NCBI RefSeq assembly: GCF_030410045.1
Contig: NZ_JAUFRA010000004.1
Coordinates: 349,528 to 413,527, forward strand
DNA from: Marivivens donghaensis
GTDB lineage: Bacteria; Pseudomonadota; Alphaproteobacteria; Rhodobacterales; Rhodobacteraceae
DNA: 64,000 nt
Reading direction: 5' to 3'
The position numbers and the translations under genes are program-made. The notes below the pieces were generated by a model, which saw only the letters and a list, made by a program, of their open reading frames with translations, ran no database searches and was not told where the DNA came from. This document shows positions 17,790 through 26,301 of the stretch, piece after piece; position 1 is the first letter of the stretch; every line of letters starts with the position of its first letter.

Positions 17790-18851
17790 ACTAAACAGGC
17801 GCGGGGCAAAGAGGCCCAAGAGGATCACCACGACCAGAACCGCGGACCCAATGCTCGACGTGAGATGGAGAACGGGGAACTCATCGGTGGAGTCTGGCAT
17901 GTGCCGCATCCCGCCTCGTTGCCCAATGGTCATCATCGGTAGGTAGGTCAGCAAGAGTGCTGATCCGAGTGCGCCAGAGTAGACCCACAGACACCACTGC
18001 GGACCCTGAGGTAGTTTCCATCGAAACCAAGCGGCAAAAAACGCAAAGAGCATCAGACCGTGCTGAGCAAGATGGTTGTTGGCGATGAAATAATAGCTGC
18101 GCCCGAGGTACATATCGTCCGCCAGAGTCGACACGAGGTCAAAGGCCATGCCTGTGATCAGAACCAACCCGATGCCGACAGTCAGGTGTGGTTCGTCAGG
18201 ACGCATCGGGTCGATCATGACAATCGCGAGGATCGCCAAAAGAATGACTTCGGGCACGATAAAGAGCGACAATCCGATGTCTGCGCCCGTGTGCAGGCGG
18301 AAGAAGTTAAAGAGACCAAAGGTCATCAGCGTGATGACCGCAAGGAGGGCTGAGCCGAGCTTGTAGGGTTTCGATGTGCAGACGTTAGAGGCGCTCGCGA
18401 GGATGGTGAGTGTGAGAGCCGTCATCCGAAAGTAATCTTCGGAGAGGAACATGGCGCCCGCAGAGAAGTCTTTGATCTCTGCATAATGTTCCAGACGAAG
18501 CGGATAAATCGGGAAACTCGCAGGCCAGAGCATCGCCCCTGTTTCCCACAGCGCAAGCAGCAATTGAATGAGCGCGATGATAAGCGCCGTATTGCCCCAC
18601 AGATTGCCGAGCGGTGCGCCGCGCATACCTGCGGTGAAGGCAAGGAATGAGGCCGACAGAAGGAAGAGCGTTGTCGCAAAGAGCCCGTGGACGTGGCTGA
18701 TATTCTCATAGGCCGCTTTTACATCGGGTTCGCCAATCCAGCGGGTGAAGGCCATAATCCCGGGGAACGCGAGTTCGATCCTGATGTAGGACACTAACCC
18801 GAGGGTGATTAAACCAACAAAAGCAATGAGCGAAACAGTAAAACGTATCAT
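17778..18851 (-). CDS. Heme-copper oxidase subunit I-like membrane protein, reduced and lacking catalytic ligands
   Basis: A 357-residue membrane protein with about nine hydrophobic segments. By eye it follows oxidase subunit I: SHVHGLF (H53, H55) aligns with helix II carrying a low-spin heme ligand; FIVPEVILL aligns with the FFGHPEVYIL block, but the copper-ligand His is Val199 and the cross-linked Tyr is Ile203; RSYYFIANNHL aligns with DTYYVVAHFHY, with Asn258 in place of the high-spin heme His and His260 kept; GMRHMPDSTDEFPVLHLTSS aligns with the GMPRRIPDYPD...SSIGS ending. No HH pair is seen. It is about 190 residues shorter than a true oxidase. It likely binds at most one heme; function unknown. 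Confidence 0.7.
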   Translation of the reverse strand: MIRFTVSLIAFVGLITLGLVSYIRIELAFPGIMAFTRWIGEPDVKAAYENISHVHGLFATTLFLLSASFLAFTAGMRGAPLGNLWGNTALIIALIQLLLALWETGAMLWPASFPIYPLRLEHYAEIKDFSAGAMFLSEDYFRMTALTLTILASASNVCTSKPYKLGSALLAVITLMTFGLFNFFRLHTGADIGLSLFIVPEVILLAILAIVMIDPMRPDEPHLTVGIGLVLITGMAFDLVSTLADDMYLGRSYYFIANNHLAQHGLMLFAFFAAWFRWKLPQGPQWCLWVYSGALGSALLLTYLPMMTIGQRGGMRHMPDSTDEFPVLHLTSSIGSAVLVVVILLGLFAPRLFSSRR

Positions 18852-18960
18852 GCTGAATCATCGCTCTACTGGATAGGGTTGGCAAGTGGTAAGATCGCTT
18901 GACCGTTGACCTTAGCGCATTGCGTGGTAAACCCGCCTCGAACCCGAGAAAGACGATAAA

Positions 18961-20703
18961 ATGAACCTGTTTTCCGATATCCGTGCGCTTGTCATTGATT
19001 GCCTCGATACCCTCGTGACCGACGGCGTGCTGCCTGCTGGTCTCGACTTTGCCAACGTTGCGGTCGAACCGCCGCGTGATGCGCTGCATGGGGATATGGC
19101 GACGAACGCCGCGATGGTATTGGCAAAACCTGCTGGTAAGAACCCACGCGAGATTGCGACGGCTCTTGTTGAAAAGCTGCTCGCGGATCCGCGGATCGAC
19201 AGCGCTGATGTGGCTGGTCCGGGGTTCCTGAACATGCGTCTGGCGGCTGCGGTTTGGCCGCAGATCGTGTCGGCTGCTCTGACCGATGCGACCTATGGTC
19301 AGTCGGCCTTGGGCAAGGGCATTAAGGTGAACGTCGAATACGTGTCGGCCAACCCGACAGGTCCAATGCACGTCGGTCACACTCGTGGCGCGGTGTTTGG
19401 TGACGCGCTAGCGTCGCTCTTGGCCTATGCTGGCTATGACGTGACCCGCGAATATTACATCAACGACGGTGGTGCACAGGTCGATGTTCTAGCGCGCTCT
19501 GCCTTTGAACGTTACCGCGAGGCGAACGGCCAAGAGCCGCATATCGCCGAAGGTCTTTACCCCGGTGACTACCTGATCCCTGTTGGTCAGGCGCTGAAAG
19601 AGAAATACGGTGACAGCCTGCTCGGTCAGCCCGAAGAAGTGTGGCTCGCCGATATCCGTGAATTCGCGACCGCTGCCATGATGGACATGATCCGCGACGA
19701 CCTTGCTCTGCTGGGCGTGAAAATGGATGTGTTCTCGTCTGAAAAGGCGCTCTACGGCACAGGCAAAATCGAAGGCGCGATTGATCAGTTGCGCGGCGAT
19801 GGCCTGATCTACGAGGGCGTGCTGGAACCACCCAAGGGCAAACTGCCCGAGGATTGGGAACCGCGCGAACAGACCCTGTTCAAGTCGTCCGACTTTGGCG
19901 ACGATGTTGACCGTCCGGTTAAGAAATCAGATGGCGCGTGGACCTATTTCGCACCCGATATCGCCTATCACTACGATAAGGTGCAGCGCGGCTTTGATCA
20001 ATTGATCGACGTCTTCGGCGCCGACCACGGTGGCTATGTGAAACGGATGAAGGCGGCTGTTGCGGCGCTCTCTGGCAATCGCGTTCCTCTGGACATCAAA
20101 CTTATCCAGTTGGTGAAGCTCTTCAAAAACGGCGAGCCGTTCAAGATGTCGAAACGGGCAGGGACCTTTGTGACCCTGCGCGATGTGGTTGAACAGGCGG
20201 GCGCTGACGTGACCCGTTTCCACATGTTGACCCGCAAGAACGACGCGCCGTTGGACTTTGACTTTGATAAGGTGCTGGAGCAGTCGAAAGACAACCCAGT
20301 GTTCTACGTTCAATACGCCAACGCGCGGATCAACTCTGTTGTGCGTAAGGCGACCGAGGCGGGCGTTGATGTGTCTGAGTCCGCGCTTCAGGGTGCTGAC
20401 CTGACCAAGATCGGCCACGAGGCCGAGGTGACGCTGATCAAAAAGCTCGCTGAATGGCCGCGTCTTGTTGAAATCGCAGCCAAAGGTCACGAACCGCACC
20501 GGATCGCGTTCTACCTCTACGAACTGGCCTCTGACTTCCACGGCCTGTGGAACAAGGGCAACGACGATACCTCGTTGCGGTTCTTCCAAGAGGGCGATGT
20601 TGCAACATCCCAAGCGAAAATCGCACTGATCAAGTCCGTAGCGGTTGTCATATCGCACGGATTGGGTATTTTGGGCGTCAAACCGGCAGAAGAGATGCGC
20701 TAA
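18961..20703 (+). CDS. argS: Arginyl-tRNA synthetase
   Basis: Class I synthetase (580 residues) charging tRNA-Arg. It shows the N-terminal Add1 domain, the HIGH-equivalent ANPTGPMHVGH (about residue 136), the KMSKR signature in PFKMSKRAGTFV, and the C-terminal DALR anticodon-binding helices. Length and signatures are normal. It begins the run argS-SPOR-nagZ-scpA-scpB, with intervals of 0-33 bases, typical of Rhodobacterales. Confidence 0.96.
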   Translation: MNLFSDIRALVIDCLDTLVTDGVLPAGLDFANVAVEPPRDALHGDMATNAAMVLAKPAGKNPREIATALVEKLLADPRIDSADVAGPGFLNMRLAAAVWPQIVSAALTDATYGQSALGKGIKVNVEYVSANPTGPMHVGHTRGAVFGDALASLLAYAGYDVTREYYINDGGAQVDVLARSAFERYREANGQEPHIAEGLYPGDYLIPVGQALKEKYGDSLLGQPEEVWLADIREFATAAMMDMIRDDLALLGVKMDVFSSEKALYGTGKIEGAIDQLRGDGLIYEGVLEPPKGKLPEDWEPREQTLFKSSDFGDDVDRPVKKSDGAWTYFAPDIAYHYDKVQRGFDQLIDVFGADHGGYVKRMKAAVAALSGNRVPLDIKLIQLVKLFKNGEPFKMSKRAGTFVTLRDVVEQAGADVTRFHMLTRKNDAPLDFDFDKVLEQSKDNPVFYVQYANARINSVVRKATEAGVDVSESALQGADLTKIGHEAEVTLIKKLAEWPRLVEIAAKGHEPHRIAFYLYELASDFHGLWNKGNDDTSLRFFQEGDVATSQAKIALIKSVAVVISHGLGILGVKPAEEMR

Positions 20704-20736
20704 AGCGTCCGATTGTCGGAAAAGCAGGCAACCAAA

Positions 20737-21807
20737 ATGGATCGTCGGGGCAGACGGAAACCCGACGGCGATGAGGCAACGATGGCAGCGTACTCAGACA
20801 TGAACGCCCCGCAAAACGGGCGTGCACTCGATACGGGTAAACTCGTGAACGTCGCTGGGGGATTGGTGTCCCTCGGTCTCGTGATTGGTATTGGCGTATG
20901 GGGCTACAAGCTCGTGATGCGCGATGTGACGGGTGTTCCTGTGGTTAGGGCGATGGAAGGTGCGATGCGCACTGCGCCCAGCAACCCCGGTGGTGATATC
21001 GCGGATCACGTCGGTCTATCGGTCAATGCTGTTGCCGCGCTGGGTGGCGCAGCTGCGCCCGAAGACGCCGAAACGCTGTTGCTTGCGCCGCAGATGGCGG
21101 CACTTCCTGCCGAAGATTTGGTTGTCATGCCCACCGCCGAAGCGGGCGAAGTGATCCCTGACGGTGTCGATACCCGCGCACCTGCGCCCGAAGCTGACGC
21201 CGTTGGTGTACCGAGCGTTGCTGTGACTGACCTCTCTGCCAGCGGTATCCAACCGTTGAGCGCTGACGACATCCTCGCGATGGCAGATCAATTGGCTGCG
21301 GGTGCGACACCGATGGAAGCGGTTGATACCTCTGCCGTGCCGCCCGTTGAAACCGCGATCAATGGCGTGTCCTCTGCGGTCATTGCTGACATCATTCCTG
21401 CCTCTGTTCCCGGTGTGTCGCGGTCCCCGCGTCCAATGGCGCGTCCCGAAGGTCTGAACCCGATTGCGGCGGCGCTGGCTGCGGCAGCGGCGGCGCCTGT
21501 TGCGGCACCGCGCACTGTGGCGACGGATGCAACGGTGACCACCACTGTGATCCCTGTTGGCACGAACCTTGTCCAGCTTGGCGCCTATGACTCGGTTGAG
21601 ATTGCAGCCCGCGAGTGGGTCCGTTTTAACGACCGTTTCCCAGATTTCATGGCGAACAAAGACCGCGTGATCCAGCAGGCTGAACGCGGCGGTCGGACGT
21701 TCTTCCGTCTGCGGGCGATGAACTTTGCTGACCTGTCGGATGCGCGTCGGTTCTGTGCGGCTCTGACTGCTGAAGGCACAGACTGCGTTCCTGTCGTGGT
21801 GCGCTAA
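20737..21807 (+). CDS. SPOR-domain cell-envelope protein
   Basis: A single-pass protein with cytoplasmic N-terminus, one transmembrane helix (LVNVAGGLVSLGLVIGIGVW, about residues 34-58), a long Ala/Pro/Val-rich low-complexity periplasmic linker, and a C-terminal SPOR domain (last 80 residues, starting TNLVQLGAYDS) that binds denuded peptidoglycan at division sites. The start is uncertain: TTG at 20713, ATG at 20737, or ATG at 20782, which has GAGG upstream. Its stop abuts the nagZ GTG directly. Confidence 0.85.
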   Translation: MDRRGRRKPDGDEATMAAYSDMNAPQNGRALDTGKLVNVAGGLVSLGLVIGIGVWGYKLVMRDVTGVPVVRAMEGAMRTAPSNPGGDIADHVGLSVNAVAALGGAAAPEDAETLLLAPQMAALPAEDLVVMPTAEAGEVIPDGVDTRAPAPEADAVGVPSVAVTDLSASGIQPLSADDILAMADQLAAGATPMEAVDTSAVPPVETAINGVSSAVIADIIPASVPGVSRSPRPMARPEGLNPIAAALAAAAAAPVAAPRTVATDATVTTTVIPVGTNLVQLGAYDSVEIAAREWVRFNDRFPDFMANKDRVIQQAERGGRTFFRLRAMNFADLSDARRFCAALTAEGTDCVPVVVR

Positions 21808-22794
21808 GTGGCGCATGGGGCGTTTATCCTCGCACCTGAGGGGGGCGAGGTAACTGATTGGGAACGTGGGTTTTTCAAAGATGCGGACCCTTGGGCCTTT
21901 ATCCTTTTTGCCCGCAATATCGACACGCCAGACCAACTTCGACGTCTGACGAATGACCTGCGGGATACCGTGGGCCGAGATGCTCTTGTCCTGATTGATC
22001 AAGAAGGCGGACGTGTGCAGCGGATGCGCAGCCCGCATTGGCGCGAATGGTTGCCGCCACTCGATCAAGCCGAGACAGCGCGGGACGCGGCGCGGGCGTT
22101 TTGGCTGCGCTATCGGATTATCGCTGATGAACTGCGCTCCGTTGGGATCGACGCAAACTGTGCGCCGACATGCGACGTGGCCCAGCCTGACACACATCCG
22201 TTCTTGCGCAATCGCTGCCTCGGCACCGATGCCGCCACAGTCATCGCCAATGCGCGTGCCAGCGCAGAGGGGCATCTAGCAGGGGGCGTCCTGCCGATCC
22301 TGAAACACATGCCTGGACATGGGCGCGGAAAGGTGGACAGCCACCTTGGCCTGCCTGTCGCAGATGTTTCCTTGGACGACGCCGCCGTCACCGATTTTGC
22401 CCCGTTTCGGGCGCTGAACGATCTGCCTTTGGGCATGTCGGCGCATATTGTCTACCCTGCGATGGGCGATCGTCCTGCGACGCAAAACCCCGATATGATC
22501 CGCCTCATCCGCGAGGACATCGGGTTCGACGGCCTTCTCATGACCGACGATATTTCGATGGAGGCCCTCAATGGCACCGTCGATCAGCGCGGGCTGGTGT
22601 CGCTGCAAGCTGGCTGCGATGTGGTGCTCCACTGTAATGGTGAAGCCGCAGAGATGGAGGCGATTGCCAACACCTGTGGTCAAATGTCAGAGGCGGCAAT
22701 GACCCGCGCAGAGGCGGCGATGGCCTGTCGGAAAACGCCAGAACCCGTTGACATCGAAGCGATTGAAGCCGAACTTAACGCGCTATTAGCGTAG
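21808..22794 (+). CDS. nagZ: Beta-N-acetylhexosaminidase (GH3)
   Basis: Removes N-acetylglucosamine from muropeptides during cell-wall recycling. A 328-residue cytoplasmic GH3 enzyme with LIDQEGGRVQRM (substrate-binding), LKHMPGHGRGKVDSHL with the catalytic histidine on its flexible loop, and LMTDDISM with the nucleophilic Asp. The usual KHFPGHG reads KHMPGHG here. GTG start immediately follows the SPOR gene stop, so translation is coupled. Confidence 0.92.
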   Translation: MAHGAFILAPEGGEVTDWERGFFKDADPWAFILFARNIDTPDQLRRLTNDLRDTVGRDALVLIDQEGGRVQRMRSPHWREWLPPLDQAETARDAARAFWLRYRIIADELRSVGIDANCAPTCDVAQPDTHPFLRNRCLGTDAATVIANARASAEGHLAGGVLPILKHMPGHGRGKVDSHLGLPVADVSLDDAAVTDFAPFRALNDLPLGMSAHIVYPAMGDRPATQNPDMIRLIREDIGFDGLLMTDDISMEALNGTVDQRGLVSLQAGCDVVLHCNGEAAEMEAIANTCGQMSEAAMTRAEAAMACRKTPEPVDIEAIEAELNALLA

Positions 22795-22801
22795 GGACGG
22801 C

Positions 22802-23602
22802 ATGGCCGAACAGCAGCAGTTATTCAACACCGACCGCGTGAGCGTGTCAGAGCGCCTTGCCGCCGAGGCGCTGGTTGTTGACGTGGGCGCGTTCGAGGGA
22901 CCGCTAGACCTCTTGCTGACGTTGGCGCGGACGCAAAAGGTTGACCTTCTGCAGATTTCGATGGTCGCGCTGGCCGAGCAGTATCTGGCCTTTGTCGAAA
23001 AGGCCAAGGAACTGCGGCTCGAACTGGCGGCGGATTATCTTGTGATGGCGGCGTGGCTGGCGTTCCTGAAATCACGCCTCTTGCTGCCCCCTGATCCGAC
23101 CGAAGAAGGCCCATCGGGTGAAGAGCTCGCCGCGCACCTTGCGTTCCAGTTGGAACGGCTAGAGGCGATGCGGACCGCTGCGGCAAACCTCATGGCGCGG
23201 GACCAAAAGGGCCGTGATTTCTTTGCCCGTGGTATCCCTGAAGATGTCGAACGAGTGCGCTCGGTGCGATATACGGCGACGTTGTTGGACCTCATGCAGG
23301 GCTATGCGCGGATCAGGACCAAGGACGAATTCCGTCCCTTTGTCTTTGACCGCGAACACATCGACACGATGGAGCGCGCGTTAGAGCGGATGAAACCGCT
23401 GATTGGCTACGCGAAAGAATGGACCGATCTGGTGATGTATATGCCAGATGGCTGGCAGGGCGACAGCATGCGGACACGATCCGCCACGGCTGCGACCTTT
23501 GCCGCAACGCTGGAATTGGTCAAAGAAGGTAAGATCGAATTGCGGCAGGGCGAAACCTTTGCCCCGATCCAGATCCGTAGGAGAGCGCCACGCGATGGTT
23601 GA
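22802..23602 (+). CDS. scpA: Segregation and condensation protein A
   Basis: The kleisin subunit bridging SMC heads in chromosome condensation. The 266-residue protein has the N-terminal helical signature VGAFEGPLDLLLTLARTQKVDLLQIS and the LAADYLVMAAWLAFLKSRLLLP block, then a C-terminal winged-helix (VKEGKIELRQGETFAPI). It starts seven bases after nagZ and overlaps scpB by eight bases. Confidence 0.94.
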   Translation: MAEQQQLFNTDRVSVSERLAAEALVVDVGAFEGPLDLLLTLARTQKVDLLQISMVALAEQYLAFVEKAKELRLELAADYLVMAAWLAFLKSRLLLPPDPTEEGPSGEELAAHLAFQLERLEAMRTAAANLMARDQKGRDFFARGIPEDVERVRSVRYTATLLDLMQGYARIRTKDEFRPFVFDREHIDTMERALERMKPLIGYAKEWTDLVMYMPDGWQGDSMRTRSATAATFAATLELVKEGKIELRQGETFAPIQIRRRAPRDG

Positions 23603-24269
23603 CGAAACTGAAGCCACACACCGCGATATCGAGACCGAAGAGGCAGAGATCAGCCTCTTTGACGCGCCGCCGATTGGTGAACAAGAGCGCATGGTCGAAG
23701 CGATCCTCTTTGCCAGCTCCGAACCTGTCACGATCCGTGAGTTGGAAGGACGGATGCCGCATGGCTGCGATCCCGCCGAGGCCATCGCCCACCTGCGCAA
23801 ACGCTACGAGGGGCGGGGGGTGCGTTTGGTAAAGGTCGGGGAGGCATGGGCGCTGCGCACTGCGCCTGATCTCGGCTATCTGATGCAGAAAGAAACGATC
23901 GAAGTGCGGAAGATGTCCCGCGCAGCGATCGAAACGCTGGCGATCATCGCCTACCACCAGCCCGTCACACGCGCTGAGATCGAAGAAATCCGTGGCGTGT
24001 CCGTATCGCGCGGAACAATCGACCAATTGATCGAGATGGAATGGATCCGCTTTGGCCGCCGCAAGATGACACCGGGTCGGCCTGTCACCTTTGTGGTGAC
24101 ACAAGAGTTCCTCGACCACTTTGGGCTAGAGAGCGCGCGCGACCTGCCTGGGCTCAAAGAATTGCGGTCTGCGGGCCTATTGGATAACCGTCCGCCGCCA
24201 GGAATGGGGCAACTGTCTGGTGAGGATGACGAGGATGATGATCAGGGCGATCTGTTCATCGAAGAGTGA
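23595..24269 (+). CDS. scpB: Segregation and condensation protein B
   Basis: Partner of ScpA in the SMC complex, built of two winged-helix domains. The start MVDETEATH at 23595 gives 224 residues; the open frame continues upstream into scpA but is not homologous. Family blocks include VEAILFASSEPVTIREL and IETLAIIAYHQPVTRAEIEEIRGV. The acidic tail (EDDEDDDQGDLFIEE) is typical of alphaproteobacterial ScpB. Confidence 0.94.
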   Translation: MVDETEATHRDIETEEAEISLFDAPPIGEQERMVEAILFASSEPVTIRELEGRMPHGCDPAEAIAHLRKRYEGRGVRLVKVGEAWALRTAPDLGYLMQKETIEVRKMSRAAIETLAIIAYHQPVTRAEIEEIRGVSVSRGTIDQLIEMEWIRFGRRKMTPGRPVTFVVTQEFLDHFGLESARDLPGLKELRSAGLLDNRPPPGMGQLSGEDDEDDDQGDLFIEE

Positions 24270-24324
24270 TGTCGTGCGCCTTTGGGTTGTGATAGGCTGT
24301 CCCTGAGGCAGCAAAGGATCAGCA

Positions 24325-24534
24325 ATGAACCAAGATCAAATGATGCGGACGGTGATGCGCATGTTGATGCGCGTCCTACGTCAACGCGGCCTGTTTCAAC
24401 GGCTCTGGGCAAAGGTCACGGGGAACAGCAATGATACGCCAGAGGCGCGGGCGCGGTCCCGTCAGATCGGTGAGATGACAGGGCGGATTGGCAAAGCCAC
24501 GCGGGTTATTCGTGGGATTTCGCGGTTCCGCTAA
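24325..24534 (+). CDS. Small basic conserved protein (69 aa)
   Basis: Preceded by AAGGA at good spacing. The product is Met/Arg-rich and helical (MRTVMRMLMRVLRQRGLFQRLW...), ending TRVIRGISRFR. No named family, no signal peptide. It may be amphipathic and membrane-associated, or bind nucleic acid. It follows scpB by 55 bases and is followed by a stem-loop repeat, so it probably ends the operon. Confidence 0.6.
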   Translation: MNQDQMMRTVMRMLMRVLRQRGLFQRLWAKVTGNSNDTPEARARSRQIGEMTGRIGKATRVIRGISRFR

Positions 24535-24546
24535 AGGGTGAGATCG

Positions 24547-24590
24547 CGGGGCGCTGCCCCGCACCCCGGGATATTTTCAGCACAAAGGCA
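24547..24590. repeat. Intergenic stem-loop repeat, copy 1
   Basis: The stem GGGGC-GCT-GCCCC is followed by the block CCCCGGGATATTTTC and GCACAAAGGCA. A second copy, with a compensated stem GGGGGC-TCT-GCCCCC and nearly the same block, lies at 32438-32483. Such elements sit just after genes and may act as terminators. The conserved second half is not explained by a hairpin alone. Confidence 0.7.
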
Positions 24591-24947
24591 TCAGGCCTCT
24601 TCGTGCAGTTTTTTCCATGCATTCAGGCCGCCGCCGATGAATTTTGCATTGGCATAGCCCATGTCACGCAGGCTTGCCGCTGAGAGAGCGCCACGGTTGT
24701 AGGCGTTGCAGTAGCAAAGAATGGTGGCGTTGAGGTCGGTGATGATGCCTTCGACGTTCATCTCCAGTTTGCCGCGGCTGATGTTGATCGAGCCGGGGAT
24801 ATGGGTTTTGGCATGTTCGTCGGGATCGCGGATGTCGAGCGCGATGGCACCGCCTGCGATCAGGGCATCAACGTCTTCGGGGGCGACTTCGTCCACGCGG
24901 GCGCGGGCGGCGTCGGACATGGCTTGGAATTTTTCGGTATAGGCCAT
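24591..24947 (-). CDS. Rhodanese-like protein
   Basis: A 118-residue single-domain rhodanese. IALDIRDPDEHAKTHIPGSIN is the typical N-terminal block and LCYCNAYNRG is the active-site loop, with the persulfide cysteine in the second Cys of CYC. The start MAYTEKFQAM at 24947 has AAAGGAG upstream. It probably carries sulfane sulfur, although the partner is unknown. Confidence 0.85.
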   Translation of the reverse strand: MAYTEKFQAMSDAARARVDEVAPEDVDALIAGGAIALDIRDPDEHAKTHIPGSINISRGKLEMNVEGIITDLNATILCYCNAYNRGALSAASLRDMGYANAKFIGGGLNAWKKLHEEA

Positions 24948-25045
24948 TAGGGGCTCCTTTGGTTGCAGCCCCTTATTCATATATTTAAATTAAGATATGT
25001 AAATGTGTATTTTGGATGGGGCCGCGAAATCGCAGCCCCAGTTGG

Positions 25046-26119
25046 TTATGCGCGGAAATGTTTGGAGAGTTTCAAACCCTGACCCTGATAGTTCGATTTG
25101 ATCTCGCGACCGTAGAGCTGATCGGGGAGGGCCTCCATTTGTTCATAGACCAAGCGGCCAACGACCTGACCGTGTTCGAGAACAAAGGGGGCCTCGTGGC
25201 AACGAACCTCTAGGACGCCACGGGAGCCTTGACCGCCAGCCTCGGCATGGCCGAAACCGGGGTCAAAGAAGCCAGCGTAGTGGACGCGGAATTCACCAAC
25301 CATCGCCAGATAGGGTGCCATTTCAGCAGCTTGCATCGGTGGGATGGTAACGGCCTCGCGGCTGACGAGGATGTAGAAGGCATCCGGATCGAGGATGATT
25401 TTACGATCCTTAGTGTGCACTTCTTCCCAGTATTCGCTGGGGTCGTAGTGGTTCAGGAGGTCCAGATCGATCACGCCCGTATGCGGCTTTGCACGGTAAC
25501 CGACGAGGGTGCCAGATGCAGGGGCGAGGTCGACCGAGAAGCCCAGACCGTCGTCAATCACCGCCTCACCGTTCACCAGCGGGGTTTCAGCGTGCAGCGT
25601 GCGGAGTTCATCGTCCGACAGCACGGCCTGACCTGCGCGGAAGCGGATCTGGTTCAGGCGCATCCCTGGACGGACAAGGACAGAGAACGAGCGCGGGCAA
25701 ATCTCAGCATAGAGAGGGCCTTCATAGCCAAGCGCGATACGGTCAAATTCAACGCCGCCATCAGTGATGGTTCGGGTCAGAAGATCAAGGCGGCCTGTTG
25801 AGGATTTCGCGTTGGCGACGGCTTGGATGCCATCGGGCAGGGCGAGGCTCTCCATCAAGGGGACGACGTAGACGCAGCCTTTTTCCAGAACAGCGCCATT
25901 CGTGAGGTCCACGCGGTGCATTTCAAATTCAGAGAGGCGATCGGCCACGGTACGACCTTCGCCGGCAAGGAACGAGGCACGGACACGGTAGGCCACTGTG
26001 CCGAGGCGCAAATCGAGGCTCGCAGGTTGGATTTGTCCGTCTACGTAGTCAGTCGTCGCCGTGATCGCGCCCGATTGCATCAGGTCACGGATACGTTGGC
26101 TGGGCAGTACACCGGTCAT
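25046..26119 (-). CDS. dcd: 2'-deoxycytidine 5'-triphosphate deaminase, long tandem form
   Basis: Deaminates dCTP to dUTP for dTTP synthesis. It is 357 residues, roughly twice the length of E. coli Dcd (193). Two dUTPase-like folds are seen: residues about 3-165 with AVANAKSSTGRLDLLTRT and FDRIALGYEGPLYAEI, and a C-terminal repeat (about 190-357) with VTIPPMQAAEMAPYLAM and HYAGFFDPGFGH. The start at 26119 is after MLWEAK, which is not family-like. This long form is known in alphaproteobacteria. Confidence 0.88.
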   Translation of the reverse strand: MTGVLPSQRIRDLMQSGAITATTDYVDGQIQPASLDLRLGTVAYRVRASFLAGEGRTVADRLSEFEMHRVDLTNGAVLEKGCVYVVPLMESLALPDGIQAVANAKSSTGRLDLLTRTITDGGVEFDRIALGYEGPLYAEICPRSFSVLVRPGMRLNQIRFRAGQAVLSDDELRTLHAETPLVNGEAVIDDGLGFSVDLAPASGTLVGYRAKPHTGVIDLDLLNHYDPSEYWEEVHTKDRKIILDPDAFYILVSREAVTIPPMQAAEMAPYLAMVGEFRVHYAGFFDPGFGHAEAGGQGSRGVLEVRCHEAPFVLEHGQVVGRLVYEQMEALPDQLYGREIKSNYQGQGLKLSKHFRA

Positions 26120-26133
26120 CTTTGCCTCCCATA

Positions 26134-26162
26134 GCAAAACGCCCGCCCAGAGCGGGCGGGCG
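26134..26162 (-). terminator. Rho-independent terminator after tRNA-Pro
   Basis: Minus-strand stem CGCCCGCCC/GGGCGGGCG with a five-base loop, followed by TTTTG, located just beyond the tRNA-Pro 3' end and before dcd. Confidence 0.75.
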
Positions 26163-26169
26163 ATTTTGT

Positions 26170-26246
26170 TGGTCGGGCTAGCAGGACTCGAACCTGCGAC
26201 CTTCCGTCCCCCAGACGGACGCGCTACCAGGCTGCGCTATAGCCCG
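26170..26246 (-). tRNA. tRNA-Pro (anticodon GGG)
   Basis: Read on the minus strand the gene starts CGGGCTATAGCGCAGCCTGG and ends with a TAGCCCG acceptor strand, discriminator A and encoded CCA. The anticodon stem-loop CCGTC-TGGGGGA-GACGG gives GGG. The T-arm contains GGTTCGAGTCC. All stems pair. Length 77 with CCA. Confidence 0.95.
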
Positions 26247-26301
26247 ACGTGGAGGCCTAAATACCCGATTTGCCGATAAGGGCAAGGGGCAAGGCCACGA
26301 A

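Noticed and set aside
21016..22275. 419-residue minus-strand ORF
   Set aside because: Antisense to the SPOR gene and nagZ; Arg/His-rich shadow of the GC-rich opposite strand.
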